From Bacteroidota bacterium (lineage in GTDB: Bacteria; Bacteroidota; Bacteroidia; J057; JADKCL01), in contig JADKCL010000011.1 of assembly GCA_016718825.1 (NCBI GenBank), forward strand, positions 1-64,000: a DNA stretch of 64,000 nt, given 5' to 3'. This document shows, one piece after another, positions 1-11,252 of this stretch. How positions within the stretch are numbered: the stretch's first letter is position 1; the number at the start of each line of letters is the position of its first letter. The position numbers and the translations under genes were made by a program. The notes below the pieces were generated by a model that worked only from the letters and a program-made list of their open reading frames with translations, was not told the DNA's origin and made no database searches.

Positions 1-331
1 TCAAGTCAAAGACACGGCCATACGAAACGGCGCGTTTGACAGCCAGGATTCCCAAGTCTCTGTTTTGACGGGAAATGTACATTTCGCTCCAACCCAGGAT
101 GCGGCCGCTCGGGGATTTGATCTGAAAGAAAAACTGGCCATTGGCACTTTCGCGCCGAACGATGCAGCTTTCGAGTTGGCCGTAGCGCATCACGGAGGCG
201 ATCGCATGAATCGTTTCCGACTTGGTTTTGAAGCCGCGACCGGCCAAGATGATCTCGCCGTTGGCAGCTTTGAGGTGGAAATAAATCTTGCCGTCCTTGC
301 CGGCAAGGATTTCGAATTTTGGTTTACGCAT
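1..331 (-). CDS. DUF1508 (YegP-like) domain protein, partial at window edge
   Basis: Reading from the ATG at 331-329 to base 2 gives 110 residues with no stop, so the 3' end lies outside the window. The protein begins MRKPKFEILAGKDGKIYF and contains two copies of the DUF1508 pattern: 'FHLKAANGEIILAGRGF' near residues 17-34 and 'FFQIKSPSGRILGWSEMY' near residues 68-87. DUF1508 proteins such as E. coli YegP are about 110 residues with two such units, so little may be missing. Their biochemical role is not established. It is divergent from the gene at 571. A perfect 14-nt palindrome, gaaatgtacatttc, lies inside the gene at 72-85 and resembles motifs in the intergenic region. Confidence 0.8.
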   Translation of the reverse strand, partial: MRKPKFEILAGKDGKIYFHLKAANGEIILAGRGFKTKSETIHAIASVMRYGQLESCIVRRESANGQFFFQIKSPSGRILGWSEMYISRQNRDLGILAVKRAVSYGRVFDL

Positions 332-570
332 AAGACTCTCTTGATTTTTTTGGCGGGGAACAGCCCCCATTTCCTATACTCAAATGTACGTTTGGCCTTT
401 GACATCTCGTGTCAATCCGGCAGGGGTATTTTGGGGTATTTTATTGCATTTCCTGCGAATCAAGGCCGTTTTTCATTCTCCAATTAGGCAACGAAAATGT
501 ACATTCGAAGGCGACTTTTTCATGTGTACATCCGCCCATTTTCCTATCTTGGCAGTAAATATCACTCAGG
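332..570. promoter_or_regulatory. Divergent intergenic region with repeated TGTAC motifs
   Basis: This 239-bp spacer separates two divergent genes and must hold both promoters. It carries AATGTACG at 383-390, a perfect 10-nt palindrome AATGTACATT at 496-505, and TGTACA at 525-530. A related 14-nt palindrome lies inside the DUF1508 gene at 72-85. Repeated short palindromes in a divergent promoter fit binding of a dimeric regulator, but no regulator gene is adjacent and the link is inferred. Confidence 0.3.
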
Positions 571-1182
571 ATGAAAATCGCGGTTATTGGAAACGGAAAT
601 GTCGGAAATGCCCTCGCCATGCGCTTTGGAAATGCCGGCCATACAGTCACCCTCGGCGTGCGGAAACCCGACGATCCCGAGATCAAAAAAATCGAAGTCT
701 TCCCCAACATCCGCGTCGCCGACATCCGCACGGCGGCCGATCGCTCGGATGTGATCGTGGTCGCCACGCCCGCACACGTCGCCATTTCGGTTGCCGAACA
801 ACTCGGCCCGCTCACAGGCAAGGTGCTCATCGACGCCACCAATGCCGTGAGGCAACGGCCCGAACCCTATGCGACGGCCTTCGACGCCTTCAAAGCGCTC
901 ACCCAAGCCGAATGCATGAAATGCTTCAACACCACCGGCGTCGAAAACATGCAAAATCCCTTCTACAACAATGTCCCGATCGACCTCTTCATGTCTGGCA
1001 GCAGCGCCAAAGGCAAACAAGTGACCCGCGAACTCGCCCTTAGCGCCGGCTTCGGCGAATGTTACGACTTCGGCGGCGACGACAAGGTGGCCCTGCAGGA
1101 GCAATTTGCCCTTGCCTGGATCAACCTCGCGATCATGCAAGGGCATGGGCGCAACATTGCGTTTAAGTTGTTGAAGCGGTAG
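571..1182 (+). CDS. NADPH-dependent F420 reductase-like NAD(P)-binding protein
   Basis: This 203-residue protein opens with a Rossmann dinucleotide-binding loop, G7-N-G9-N-V-G12, directly after the start. The arrangement, followed by 'VIVVATPAHVAISVAEQL' and 'VLIDATNAV', is typical of the F420-dependent NADP oxidoreductase / NADP-binding family (pfam F420_oxidored). In archaea and actinobacteria such enzymes pass hydride between F420 and NADP. In Bacteroidota without F420 the homologues are usually orphan NAD(P)H oxidoreductases, so the substrate is unknown. There is no membrane segment and the protein should be cytosolic. The length is normal for the family. It is convergent with the gene at 1192-1884, 9 bp away. 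Confidence 0.75.
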   Translation: MKIAVIGNGNVGNALAMRFGNAGHTVTLGVRKPDDPEIKKIEVFPNIRVADIRTAADRSDVIVVATPAHVAISVAEQLGPLTGKVLIDATNAVRQRPEPYATAFDAFKALTQAECMKCFNTTGVENMQNPFYNNVPIDLFMSGSSAKGKQVTRELALSAGFGECYDFGGDDKVALQEQFALAWINLAIMQGHGRNIAFKLLKR

Positions 1183-1191
1183 GGGGAGGTT

Positions 1192-1884
1192 TTACCAAAA
1201 TTTCCACCAGGGCTTTGGTGGTGTTTGGGGAGGATCGCCAACAGGCGACAACTTTGGATTTGTCCCATCTTGCGCTGGCGCGGGTCCAAATTGCTGGAGC
1301 TTCGTTTCAAACATCAATTCATCCGCAGTGTTCAAAGGTTCATCGAAAAAACGCGCGGTCAAAGCAAAGACAAACTCCTCACCCACTTGGTCTTCGGTCA
1401 TCGGCTCTTCCGGATCATAGTCGTCAGGGTAAAGTCGGCTTCCATCGGGTTGCAGGATGGACTTTGAAAGCAGCGACATTTCCTGCGACAACGGCGCCCC
1501 ATGGTCAAGGAATGTCCCGTCATCTGAGCTCCCTGCGCGCGCACGGATTTTTTGGCCATCGGCGAGCAAGGCATAACCCCAAAAATTGACCGTGCTTTGC
1601 AAGACAAAAACCCCGATTTCCGTATTGGGAAAGGTCTTCATCAGGAACGCCTCCTCGGGCGAAACCTCCTCCGAGAGGCAAGCGCTTGAGAGCATCACAT
1701 CACAGATGAGGAGGCAATCACCGAATTGACCAATGTACACGGCATCATCGTCAGGGTAAATTGCCCGCTCAAAGGGGGCCTCGCCAACGGGGACAAGGTC
1801 GCCGTAGCCCAAGCCCTCCAACAAAGCCACACGATCAAATTCGACGACCGGCTTCACAACGATGAAAAATGATTTCCAACCCAT
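1192..1884 (-). CDS. Uncharacterised 230-residue protein with KPWWKFW C-terminal tail
   Basis: I do not recognise this protein with certainty. It has no signal peptide or membrane segment. The core ('AVYIGQFGDCLLICDVML', then 'VFVLQSTVNFWGYALLADG') loosely follows the layout of DUF6928-type proteins, which is a weak comparison from memory. After about residue 205 comes a proline-rich linker ending in KPWWKFW at the extreme C terminus. The unrelated protein at 42299-43345 ends with the same seven residues but different codons. The gene is convergent with 571-1182. Its function, and whether the tail is a targeting or binding motif, are open. Confidence 0.6.
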   Translation of the reverse strand: MGWKSFFIVVKPVVEFDRVALLEGLGYGDLVPVGEAPFERAIYPDDDAVYIGQFGDCLLICDVMLSSACLSEEVSPEEAFLMKTFPNTEIGVFVLQSTVNFWGYALLADGQKIRARAGSSDDGTFLDHGAPLSQEMSLLSKSILQPDGSRLYPDDYDPEEPMTEDQVGEEFVFALTARFFDEPLNTADELMFETKLQQFGPAPAQDGTNPKLSPVGDPPQTPPKPWWKFW

Positions 1885-2024
1885 AGTGCAAAATCTAGAT
1901 GGTTTTGAGGAGAAGCCTCCAGTGCCTCATTGCAGGTGGTGAAGATAAAGCGAATCAAGGCTTGGGCCAAACCTATCCTGCCACCCCATTGAAAAACCCA
2001 AACTTTCCCCCGAATTTGGTTCCC

Positions 2025-2267
2025 ATGAATGCCCTCACTCCTTTCAAGCAAAACCTTCTGATCCTTGGCTTCCTCCTCGGTCTGTCGAGTTGCGCACCCA
2101 AACCCGCGATCTTCCGCGCATTTTCTGATGGAACCATGTCTTGGTGGTCCCTGAACCTGTACGCGGATAGCAGCTTTGACATGCACCTCGGCGGCGGAGA
2201 CTTCGAAGGCCAATACCGGATTCTTGGCGACACGATCTTGTTGGGGTATCCTGAAGGAGCCGGATAA
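2025..2267 (+). CDS. Lipoprotein fragment, probably frameshifted and cut off by poly-G block
   Basis: The ATG at 2025 gives an 80-residue product with an N-terminal hydrophobic stretch and lipobox LGLSSC (Cys23), so it should be exported and lipidated. The mature part (SSFDMHLGGGDFEGQYRILG) has the look of small Bacteroidota lipoproteins, but I cannot assign a family. The frame stops at 2265-2267. The +1 frame continues sensibly with KEPDNGPRPFFIDQ until the poly-G tract at 2298, which suggests one spurious base near 2250. The gene is therefore probably longer in the real genome, and its 3' part is lost in the low-complexity block. Confidence 0.5.
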   Translation: MNALTPFKQNLLILGFLLGLSSCAPKPAIFRAFSDGTMSWWSLNLYADSSFDMHLGGGDFEGQYRILGDTILLGYPEGAG

Positions 2268-2295
2268 TGGCCCTCGGCCTTTTTTTATCGACCAA

Positions 2296-4820
<2,525 letters not shown>

Positions 4821-4869
4821 CAACTCCCCGCATTTTCCCTAAATTCGCCCAACAAGGTCGCGAATAAAA

Positions 4870-7800
4870 ATGCCCCTCCGCCACTTCCATCCCGCCACGC
4901 GCCAATGGTTCGAAGCCGCATTCGAATCCCCGACCGACATCCAACTCGGCGCATGGCCGGCCATTCAAGCGCATGAGCATACCCTCATCGCCGCGCCCAC
5001 GGGCTCGGGCAAGACCTTGGCAGCCTTCCTCTCCGCCATCGACGAACTCGTCCAACTCAGCCTTGAAGGCCGGCTCGAAGACCGCACCTACGTGGTCTAT
5101 GTCTCGCCGCTCAAGGCGCTGAGCAATGACATTCACCGGAATCTGCACCGCCCGCTCGACGGCATCGACCAGGTGCTCCAAGCCTCCGGCTTGGCGCGGC
5201 ACGGGATTCGGGCAAGGGTGCGGACCGGGGACACGACTGCGAATGAGCGCGCGTCCATGACCCGCACCGCGCCGCATATCCTCGTCACCACGCCCGAAAG
5301 CCTGTACCTCCTGCTCACAAGCACCGGCGGACGCAAGATGCTCTCCGGCACCCGCACCCTGATCGTGGACGAAATCCATGCCATGGTCGGCAGCAAACGC
5401 GGTTCGCATTTTGCCATCAGCGTCGAGCGCCTCCGCAATCTCGTCGGTCGGCCCATCCAACGCATCGGCCTCTCCGCCACACAAAAACCCATCGACTTGG
5501 TCGCCCGATTCCTCGTCGGCAATGCGGAGGTGACCCCCGATGGCCAACCCCTCTGCCGCATCATCGACACCGGCCACCGCCGCCACCTCGATCTGGGCAT
5601 CGAGATTCCGCCGTCGCCCCTCAGCGCGGTCTTGGCCAATGACCAATGGGAGGAAATTTACAATATCCTCGAGCAGCGCATCCTGGAGCATGCCACGACG
5701 CTGATCTTCGTGAATACGCGCCGCCTCGCCGAGCGCCTTTCCCACCATCTCAAGGAACGGCTCGGCAAACAGGCCATCAGCGCGCACCATGGGAGCCTGA
5801 GCAAGGAGCAGCGGCACGATGCCGAACAACGCCTGAAAAACGGGCAGCTTCGCGCACTCGTGGCCACGGCGAGCATGGAGCTGGGCATCGACGTCGGGGA
5901 AATTGACTTGGTCTGTCAAATTGCTTCGCCCAAGACCATTTCGGCATTTTTGCAGCGCGTCGGGCGTTCGGGACACTTTGTCGGCGGCACGCCCAAGGGC
6001 CGGCTGTTTCCCCTTACGCGCGACGACTTGGTGGAATGCACCGCGATTTTGGATGCCGTGCGCCGCGGCGAACTCGACCGCATCATCATGCCGGAGCAAC
6101 CGCTCGATGTCTTGTCGCAGCAGATCGTGGCCGAGGTCGCCAATCAGGAATATTCGGAGGATGCACTTTTTGCCCTGATGCGCCGCCCGTATCCGTTTCG
6201 CAACTTGACCCGCGAAACGTTTGACGAACTCATCGCGATGCTCTCGGAGGGATTCACCCTGCGCAATGGCCGTAGCGCGGCTTACCTGCACCGCGACGCT
6301 GTGAATGGGATTCTCCGAGCTCGGAAAGGGGCACAACTCGCGGCCCTCACAAACGGCGGCGCGATCCCCGACAATTTCAATTACGACGTGATCCTGCAAC
6401 CGAGCGGCACCTTCATCGGCACGGTCGAGGAGGATTTTGCCATCGAAAGCATGGCCGGCGACGTCTTCCAACTCGGGAATGGATTCTGGAAAATCGAGAA
6501 GCTGGAGACGGGGAAATTGCTGGTGCAGGATGCCCACGGACAGACGCCGTCGATCCCGTTCTGGTTTGGCGAGGCGCCCGGGCGCAGCGACGAACTTTCG
6601 TTGGCGGTTTCGCGGTTGCGGGAAGAAGTCGCCTTTCGGATTCGGGAGGAGCTGATTTTTCCGGGGACGAATGCGGAGGAAAACGTCGCCGAATGGGGCG
6701 CGGAGGCCATGGCCTTCTTGCAGGAGACCTTGGGTTTGCAGACTTCGGCGGCGATGCAGATACTATTATATGTGGCCGCAGCGAAGATGGCTTTGGGAAC
6801 ATTGCCCGGGCCGAAGACCATCGTGATGGAGCGGTTCTTTGACGAGGCGGGCGACATGCATTTGGTGATCCATTCTCCATTTGGGAGCCGCGTGAACAAA
6901 GGCTGGGGACTGGCGCTGCGAAAACGGTTTTGCCGGAATTTCAACTTCGAATTGCAAGCTGCGGCGACCGAGGATGCGATCATCCTTTCGTTGGGGGCCA
7001 CGCATAGTTTTGTGCTCGACGAGGTTTTCCATTATCTGCAGGCGGATTCGGTACGCGACATCCTGGTGCAAGCCCTGCTCGATGCGCCGATGTTTGGCGT
7101 CCGGTGGCGGTGGAATGCAACCCGCGCCTTGGCGATCCAGCGGCGAAGGGCAAGCGGTCGGGTCGCGCCGCATTTGCAAAGGATGGCTTCGGAGGATTTG
7201 ATTTCGCTGGTATTTCCCGACCAACTCGCCTGCCTGGAAAACATTGTGGGCGAACGCGAAGTGCCCGACCATCCGTTGGTGCGGCAGACGATCGAGGATT
7301 GCCTGACCGAGGCCATGGACATTGTGCATCTCGAGGAAATCATCGGGCAGATCAACCGCGGCGAATTCAAACTCGTGGCCCTCGACTTGCGGGAGGCCTC
7401 GCCCTTGGCGCAGGAGATCATCAATGCGCGGCCTTATGCTTTTCTCGATCCCGCAGGCCTGGAAGACCGCCGCACCCACGCGATCAAAAACCGCCGTTGG
7501 ATGGATCCGGCTGAGGCCGCCGAACTCGGGAAACTCGATCCGCTGGCCATCGAACAGGTGCGCTTGGAGGCTTGGCCGACCGTGCGCAGCGTCGATGAAT
7601 TGCACGAAGCGCTGATGTTGCTCGGCTTTCTCACAGAGGAAGAAGGCCAATTGGGCGACGGCGAATCCGGTTGGGAGGGTTACTTTGAAACGCTTACAAA
7701 CCTTCGACGGGCAGCTAGGCTCCTTCGTGGAAAGGACAAACCCGTGCTTTGGGTCGCTGCGGAAAGGCTGCCGGAATTTGAGGCGCTGTTTGGCGAATTG

Positions 7801-9330
7801 CAGCTCGAACCCAAGATTGTTTTTCCGGAAAGGCTGATCCGCAAGGAATACGAAGACACCGTGGCCCGCAAGGAAATCCTGCGCGGACGCATGGAGGCGC
7901 TTGGGCCCGTGACCTGCGCGACCTTGGGTGAATCGTTGGGCATTTCGGCAAATGAAGCGGAATACGCCATGATGGCCTTGGAAGCCGAAGGCTTTGTGTT
8001 TCGGGGAAGGTATTCTGGCGTCGAGGACGAGGAATGGTGCGAACGGCGGTTGCTGGCGCGGATTCACCGCTATACGGTCAAGACTTTGCGGGCCGAGATT
8101 CAGCCCGTTTCTGCGCAGACTTATATGCGTTTCCTGATCGACTGGCAAAAGGTCGGCCCGGAACATGACTTGCAGGGGCCGGAATCTTTGCTCGAAGTCG
8201 TCTCGCAAATGGAAGGTTACGAAGCCCCCGCCGTGGCTTGGGAAGGCGAAATCCTGCCGCTGCGGATGCGGCATTATGATCCGCTTTGGTTGGATATGCT
8301 CTGCATGTCCGGGCGACTTACATGGGGAAGATTGAGACCATCCAACGCAGATGGATTGGCAAAGTCAGGGCCGATCCGTTCGTCGCCGATCACATTGCTG
8401 AGCCGGGAGCGCTTCAGCACTTGGCGAAAGGCCGCAGGCCAACCGGAGTCCCCGGCCATTCTCTCCCACCGTGCGAGCGAAGTGGTGGCCTACCTGCAAA
8501 AACACGGCGCGAGCTTTTTCCACGACCTGCAACGTGCATTGAACTTGCTGCCGAGCTACTTGGAAATGGCCCTCGGCGAATTGGTAACGGCGGGCATGGT
8601 GAGTTCGGATAGTTTCACGGGCCTGCGGGCCTTGTTGCTGCCTGCGGATCAGCGGGCGAAAAGCGAGAAACAAGGCTTGGTGTTTGGGATGGAGCAGGCG
8701 GGGAGGTGGACGCTGAGAGCATCGTCTGAATCACAATTTTCAGACCCGATAGCTATCGGGTTCGCAGAATTTCCAGAATCTGGGTTGGTTGTGAATTCGA
8801 AAGGTGGTCGTCCTATGGGGCCTGATATTTCGGATGAAAACTCGCTTACGGACGAGGAGCGGGAGGCGATTGCGATGACTTTGTTGCGGCGGTATGGGGT
8901 GGTGTTTCGGAGATTGGCGGAGCGGGAGGCGAATATGCCGCATTGGCGGGAGATGGTGCGGGTTTTTCGGCGGCTGGAAGCGCGGGGCTTGATCCGTGGC
9001 GGACGCTTTGTGGATGGGATGTGGGGCGAGCAATATGCCTTGCCGGAGGCATTGGGGCTTTTGCGGAAATTTCGCTTGAAGCCATTGGATGGGCAGTTGG
9101 TATCGATCTCGGCGGCCGATCCTTTGAATTTGCTCGGCGTATTTTCATTGGGGCATCGGTTGTCGGCGATTTCGGGGAATCGGGTGCTCTATCGGGATGG
9201 GGAACCGATTGCGATTCTGGAGGGGAAGGATGTGCGGTTTATCGTGGACGTGCCGCAAGTGGAGCGATGGGAATTGCAAAAGGTCCTCGTTCAGCGGATG
9301 ATTCCGCCGAAGGTTAGGGGGTATGTGTAG
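4870..9330 (+). CDS. lhr: Large ATP-dependent helicase Lhr
   Basis: This 1486-residue protein is a superfamily 2 DNA helicase of the Lhr type, implicated in nucleic-acid repair in bacteria. Motif I APTGSGKT is at residues 42-49, motif II DEIH at 167-170 and motif III SAT at 202-204. The second RecA domain follows, with 'TTLIFVNTRRLAERL', 'AHHGSLSKEQR' and 'QRVGRSGH'. The winged-helix and Lhr-specific core comes next, then a long C-terminal extension as in E. coli Lhr (about 1540 residues). A TAAATTCG box at 4840-4847 could be the -7 promoter element. An acidic linker near residues 1286-1310 is encoded by a palindromic insertion. The reading frame is intact despite the artefact just upstream. 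Confidence 0.93.
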   Translation: MPLRHFHPATRQWFEAAFESPTDIQLGAWPAIQAHEHTLIAAPTGSGKTLAAFLSAIDELVQLSLEGRLEDRTYVVYVSPLKALSNDIHRNLHRPLDGIDQVLQASGLARHGIRARVRTGDTTANERASMTRTAPHILVTTPESLYLLLTSTGGRKMLSGTRTLIVDEIHAMVGSKRGSHFAISVERLRNLVGRPIQRIGLSATQKPIDLVARFLVGNAEVTPDGQPLCRIIDTGHRRHLDLGIEIPPSPLSAVLANDQWEEIYNILEQRILEHATTLIFVNTRRLAERLSHHLKERLGKQAISAHHGSLSKEQRHDAEQRLKNGQLRALVATASMELGIDVGEIDLVCQIASPKTISAFLQRVGRSGHFVGGTPKGRLFPLTRDDLVECTAILDAVRRGELDRIIMPEQPLDVLSQQIVAEVANQEYSEDALFALMRRPYPFRNLTRETFDELIAMLSEGFTLRNGRSAAYLHRDAVNGILRARKGAQLAALTNGGAIPDNFNYDVILQPSGTFIGTVEEDFAIESMAGDVFQLGNGFWKIEKLETGKLLVQDAHGQTPSIPFWFGEAPGRSDELSLAVSRLREEVAFRIREELIFPGTNAEENVAEWGAEAMAFLQETLGLQTSAAMQILLYVAAAKMALGTLPGPKTIVMERFFDEAGDMHLVIHSPFGSRVNKGWGLALRKRFCRNFNFELQAAATEDAIILSLGATHSFVLDEVFHYLQADSVRDILVQALLDAPMFGVRWRWNATRALAIQRRRASGRVAPHLQRMASEDLISLVFPDQLACLENIVGEREVPDHPLVRQTIEDCLTEAMDIVHLEEIIGQINRGEFKLVALDLREASPLAQEIINARPYAFLDPAGLEDRRTHAIKNRRWMDPAEAAELGKLDPLAIEQVRLEAWPTVRSVDELHEALMLLGFLTEEEGQLGDGESGWEGYFETLTNLRRAARLLRGKDKPVLWVAAERLPEFEALFGELQLEPKIVFPERLIRKEYEDTVARKEILRGRMEALGPVTCATLGESLGISANEAEYAMMALEAEGFVFRGRYSGVEDEEWCERRLLARIHRYTVKTLRAEIQPVSAQTYMRFLIDWQKVGPEHDLQGPESLLEVVSQMEGYEAPAVAWEGEILPLRMRHYDPLWLDMLCMSGRLTWGRLRPSNADGLAKSGPIRSSPITLLSRERFSTWRKAAGQPESPAILSHRASEVVAYLQKHGASFFHDLQRALNLLPSYLEMALGELVTAGMVSSDSFTGLRALLLPADQRAKSEKQGLVFGMEQAGRWTLRASSESQFSDPIAIGFAEFPESGLVVNSKGGRPMGPDISDENSLTDEEREAIAMTLLRRYGVVFRRLAEREANMPHWREMVRVFRRLEARGLIRGGRFVDGMWGEQYALPEALGLLRKFRLKPLDGQLVSISAADPLNLLGVFSLGHRLSAISGNRVLYRDGEPIAILEGKDVRFIVDVPQVERWELQKVLVQRMIPPKVRGYV
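8726..8800. repeat. Palindromic element inserted in frame within lhr
   Basis: The centre is a perfect 18-nt palindrome, ACCCGATAGCTATCGGGT, at 8744-8761. Outside it, gaatcacaa on the left and ttgtgaattc on the right form an imperfect outer inverted repeat. The unit of about 75 bp keeps the lhr frame open and encodes roughly 25 residues in a variable linker between domains. This resembles palindromic elements known to invade coding sequences in other bacteria; the mobility is inferred. Confidence 0.5.
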
Positions 9331-9331
9331 C

Positions 9332-9357
9332 AGTGCGGGTGAGGAGTGTGAGTGAGG
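9332..9357. repeat. Two tandem 13-nt words after lhr stop
   Basis: Two imperfect copies, agtgcgggtgagg and agtgtgagtgagg, directly follow the lhr stop codon. Related GTGTGAG-rich words occur after the stops at 21006 and 38723. No hairpin or T tract makes it a classical terminator. Confidence 0.35.
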
Positions 9358-9421
9358 AAGGCCCTTTAGAGTTTTCAAAATCTAAGTTACCGGACTTATT
9401 ATTCAAAATTGACTGCGATGC

Positions 9422-10028
9422 CTACGTACCTTTTGCAGGATGAATCGTGATCGCACAATCCACAAGGTCAATGCAAAACTTCGTCCCGGCCAAGAAATCG
9501 AGTCCAATCACGCCGCGAAAGGTGGATTCTGGATCGTCGAAAGATAGGATGTCACTTCGAAGTTTTGCTTTTGGATCCCTAGCGCCGCGAGCAGCGCGAC
9601 ATCAAATCGATTCGCATGGATAATCCCGTTTGCCGTTTCCACGGGAACAAGCCCCTTGGTGTCTCCGAGCCGATAGCCCTCCTTGATCAAAATCCCAAAG
9701 TCGATAAATGTGTGTGAGGCTCCAGAATCCAGCACCAAATCGACGATGCTGTTCCCAATCCTTGCGCTCACAAGAATCAGATCGTCTTCGTTGTTCTGGT
9801 AAACGCGTAGCTTTGAGCCATTTGCGGTTAGAATTGGTCTGGCCTGTAAACAAGATGGTTGTCAATGTATTCTTTGGTGATTCGCTGCCTTTGAGGCAAA
9901 GCTCTAGATAGTCTTTTCCGTCTTGAATTTGCCGCACGTATCTCCCAGGAGGGCTTGGCAGCCTTGTCGTCAATCCGCATCAAGACCCATCCATCTGGCC
10001 TCGAATGATATTTTGTCAATTCTTCCAT
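9422..10028 (-). pseudogene. Retropepsin-like aspartic protease, broken by several frameshifts
   Basis: Joining pieces from three frames rebuilds one protein of about 200 residues. Piece one starts at 10028 (MEELTKYHSRPDGW). A second frame gives 'RYVRQIQDGKDYLELCLKG'. A third gives 'LRVYQNNEDDLILVSARIG' and then the catalytic region 'VDLVLDSGASHTFID', the DSGA motif of retropepsin-like (clan AA) proteases. After residues 'EVTSYLS' the frame shifts again to 'DDPESTFRGVIGLDFLAG', ending at the TAG at 9422-9424. The domain order fits single-chain bacterial aspartyl proteases. At least three indels within 600 bp mean either a decayed gene or poor sequence; other genes nearby also carry single indels. 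Confidence 0.7.
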
Positions 10029-10116
10029 CGTCGCAATCGTTTAATCAAAAATACATCCTTTTTTAGATTTTGAATCTGCGAAGTTTGTAAGTGCATTTGC
10101 CATTTGTCAATCCCCC

Positions 10117-11175
10117 TCAGCAATCCTCCAAAACCGTCCCCTCCACTTCCAAGATCAGTCCCTTCCCGTAACAAGCCGCTGGGGTCTGGAACCCCGTTTT
10201 GAAGTCCCCTTTCAGGATGCGCTCGGTGATGTTGGCGCAGGTGAAGGCCGTGAGGGTATAGCCTTCGCGCGTCTTCAGGCGGGCGCGGGCGACTTTGCCG
10301 GCGGCATTTTTGACTTCGCCGATGAGGTAGGATTTTGCTTTCTCGCGGACCTCGGCATTCGGACCCGACATGAAGGCGCGGATGAGGCCGTGAATGGCTT
10401 TGGGGATGAGGTTTAGAACGGGGATTTTCTCCAGGCCGCCGATTACTTTGGAGAAGCCGCCGCTGCTTTTGGGCAAAACGGTGTACACGACAATGTTGGG
10501 AATGCCCGTGGTAAAGTAGGCCGTTGAGACGTCGCCCCAAGGAATGGCCGTGCAGATTTTTTTCTTCCCAAAGAATTCGAGCTCCTTGGTGCTGTAATTC
10601 ATGGGGACAGGCATGATCTTGCCGTCCTTGCGAATGGCGCCTCCCTTGCCGATGCCGCGAACCATCGTTAGCGCGGTGCCGCGTGAAACGCCGCCGGTTC
10701 CGTAAAATGCCAGTTCCAAGGAAGTCGCGTCGGCCATGCGTTCTTTCAAATGCAACGCCAGGCAATCCGAAGGGACCACGTCAAAGCCGGTGCCCGGCAT
10801 GAGCAAAATTCCGGCATCGCTTGCCTTTGCGTCCCAGGCGCACGCCTTTTCAAAAACTTCAATTTCGCCGGTGATGTCGATGTAATGCGCTTTGTGGGCG
10901 ATGCAGGCAGATGCGACGCCTTCGAAGGTGTCCACAAATGGCCCCGCGCAATTCACCACCAATTTGATATCGGGATGCTGCCCCAAGACCGCCGCCACAT
11001 CTTCCGCCTTGCCAGCAACAAATTCCAGACCATGCTCGGTTGCAACTTCCTTCAGCTTTCCCGCATTGCGTCCGCCCAACAGCGGACGGATGCCTTTTGA
11101 GAGGAGCTCAATGATGAGCAGTTTGGCCGTGTAGCCATAGGCACCGTAAAGAAAAACCGTTGTTGCTGAATCCAT
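10117..11175 (-). CDS. Saccharopine dehydrogenase-like NADP-binding oxidoreductase
   Basis: The 352-residue product has an N-terminal Rossmann region starting 'FLYGAYGYTAKLLIIELL' and continuing with 'LLGGRNAGKLKEVATEHG' and 'VVNCAGPFVDTFEGVASAC'. This is the pattern of the Sacchrp_dh_NADP family, which includes trans-acting enoyl reductases and orphan lipid-linked oxidoreductases rather than true lysine-pathway enzymes. The mid-segment 'PGTGFDVVPSDCLALHLKE' is typical of the former group. No signal peptide is seen. The substrate cannot be deduced. The start at 11175 is supported by the glycine-rich loop beginning only ten residues later. Confidence 0.75.
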   Translation of the reverse strand: MDSATTVFLYGAYGYTAKLLIIELLSKGIRPLLGGRNAGKLKEVATEHGLEFVAGKAEDVAAVLGQHPDIKLVVNCAGPFVDTFEGVASACIAHKAHYIDITGEIEVFEKACAWDAKASDAGILLMPGTGFDVVPSDCLALHLKERMADATSLELAFYGTGGVSRGTALTMVRGIGKGGAIRKDGKIMPVPMNYSTKELEFFGKKKICTAIPWGDVSTAYFTTGIPNIVVYTVLPKSSGGFSKVIGGLEKIPVLNLIPKAIHGLIRAFMSGPNAEVREKAKSYLIGEVKNAAGKVARARLKTREGYTLTAFTCANITERILKGDFKTGFQTPAACYGKGLILEVEGTVLEDC

Positions 11176-11183
11176 CCGGCAAA

Positions 11184-11252
11184 GTTAGCAGTTTTGGATA
11201 CCGCCACCGGCGTCAAATAAACTGCTAACTGCTACTTTCTAACTGCTCACTA
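11184..11252. repeat. Heptamer repeats with 11-bp inverted repeat
   Basis: A perfect inverted repeat, gttagcagttt at 11184-11194 and aaactgctaac at 11219-11229, brackets 24 bp. The right arm continues as heptamers (aactgct, aactgct, actttct, aactgct, cactatt) to about 11252, overlapping the stop codon of the beta-barrel gene on the minus strand. It belongs to the same class as the loci at 18328, 35473, 39711 and 55961. Confidence 0.55.
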
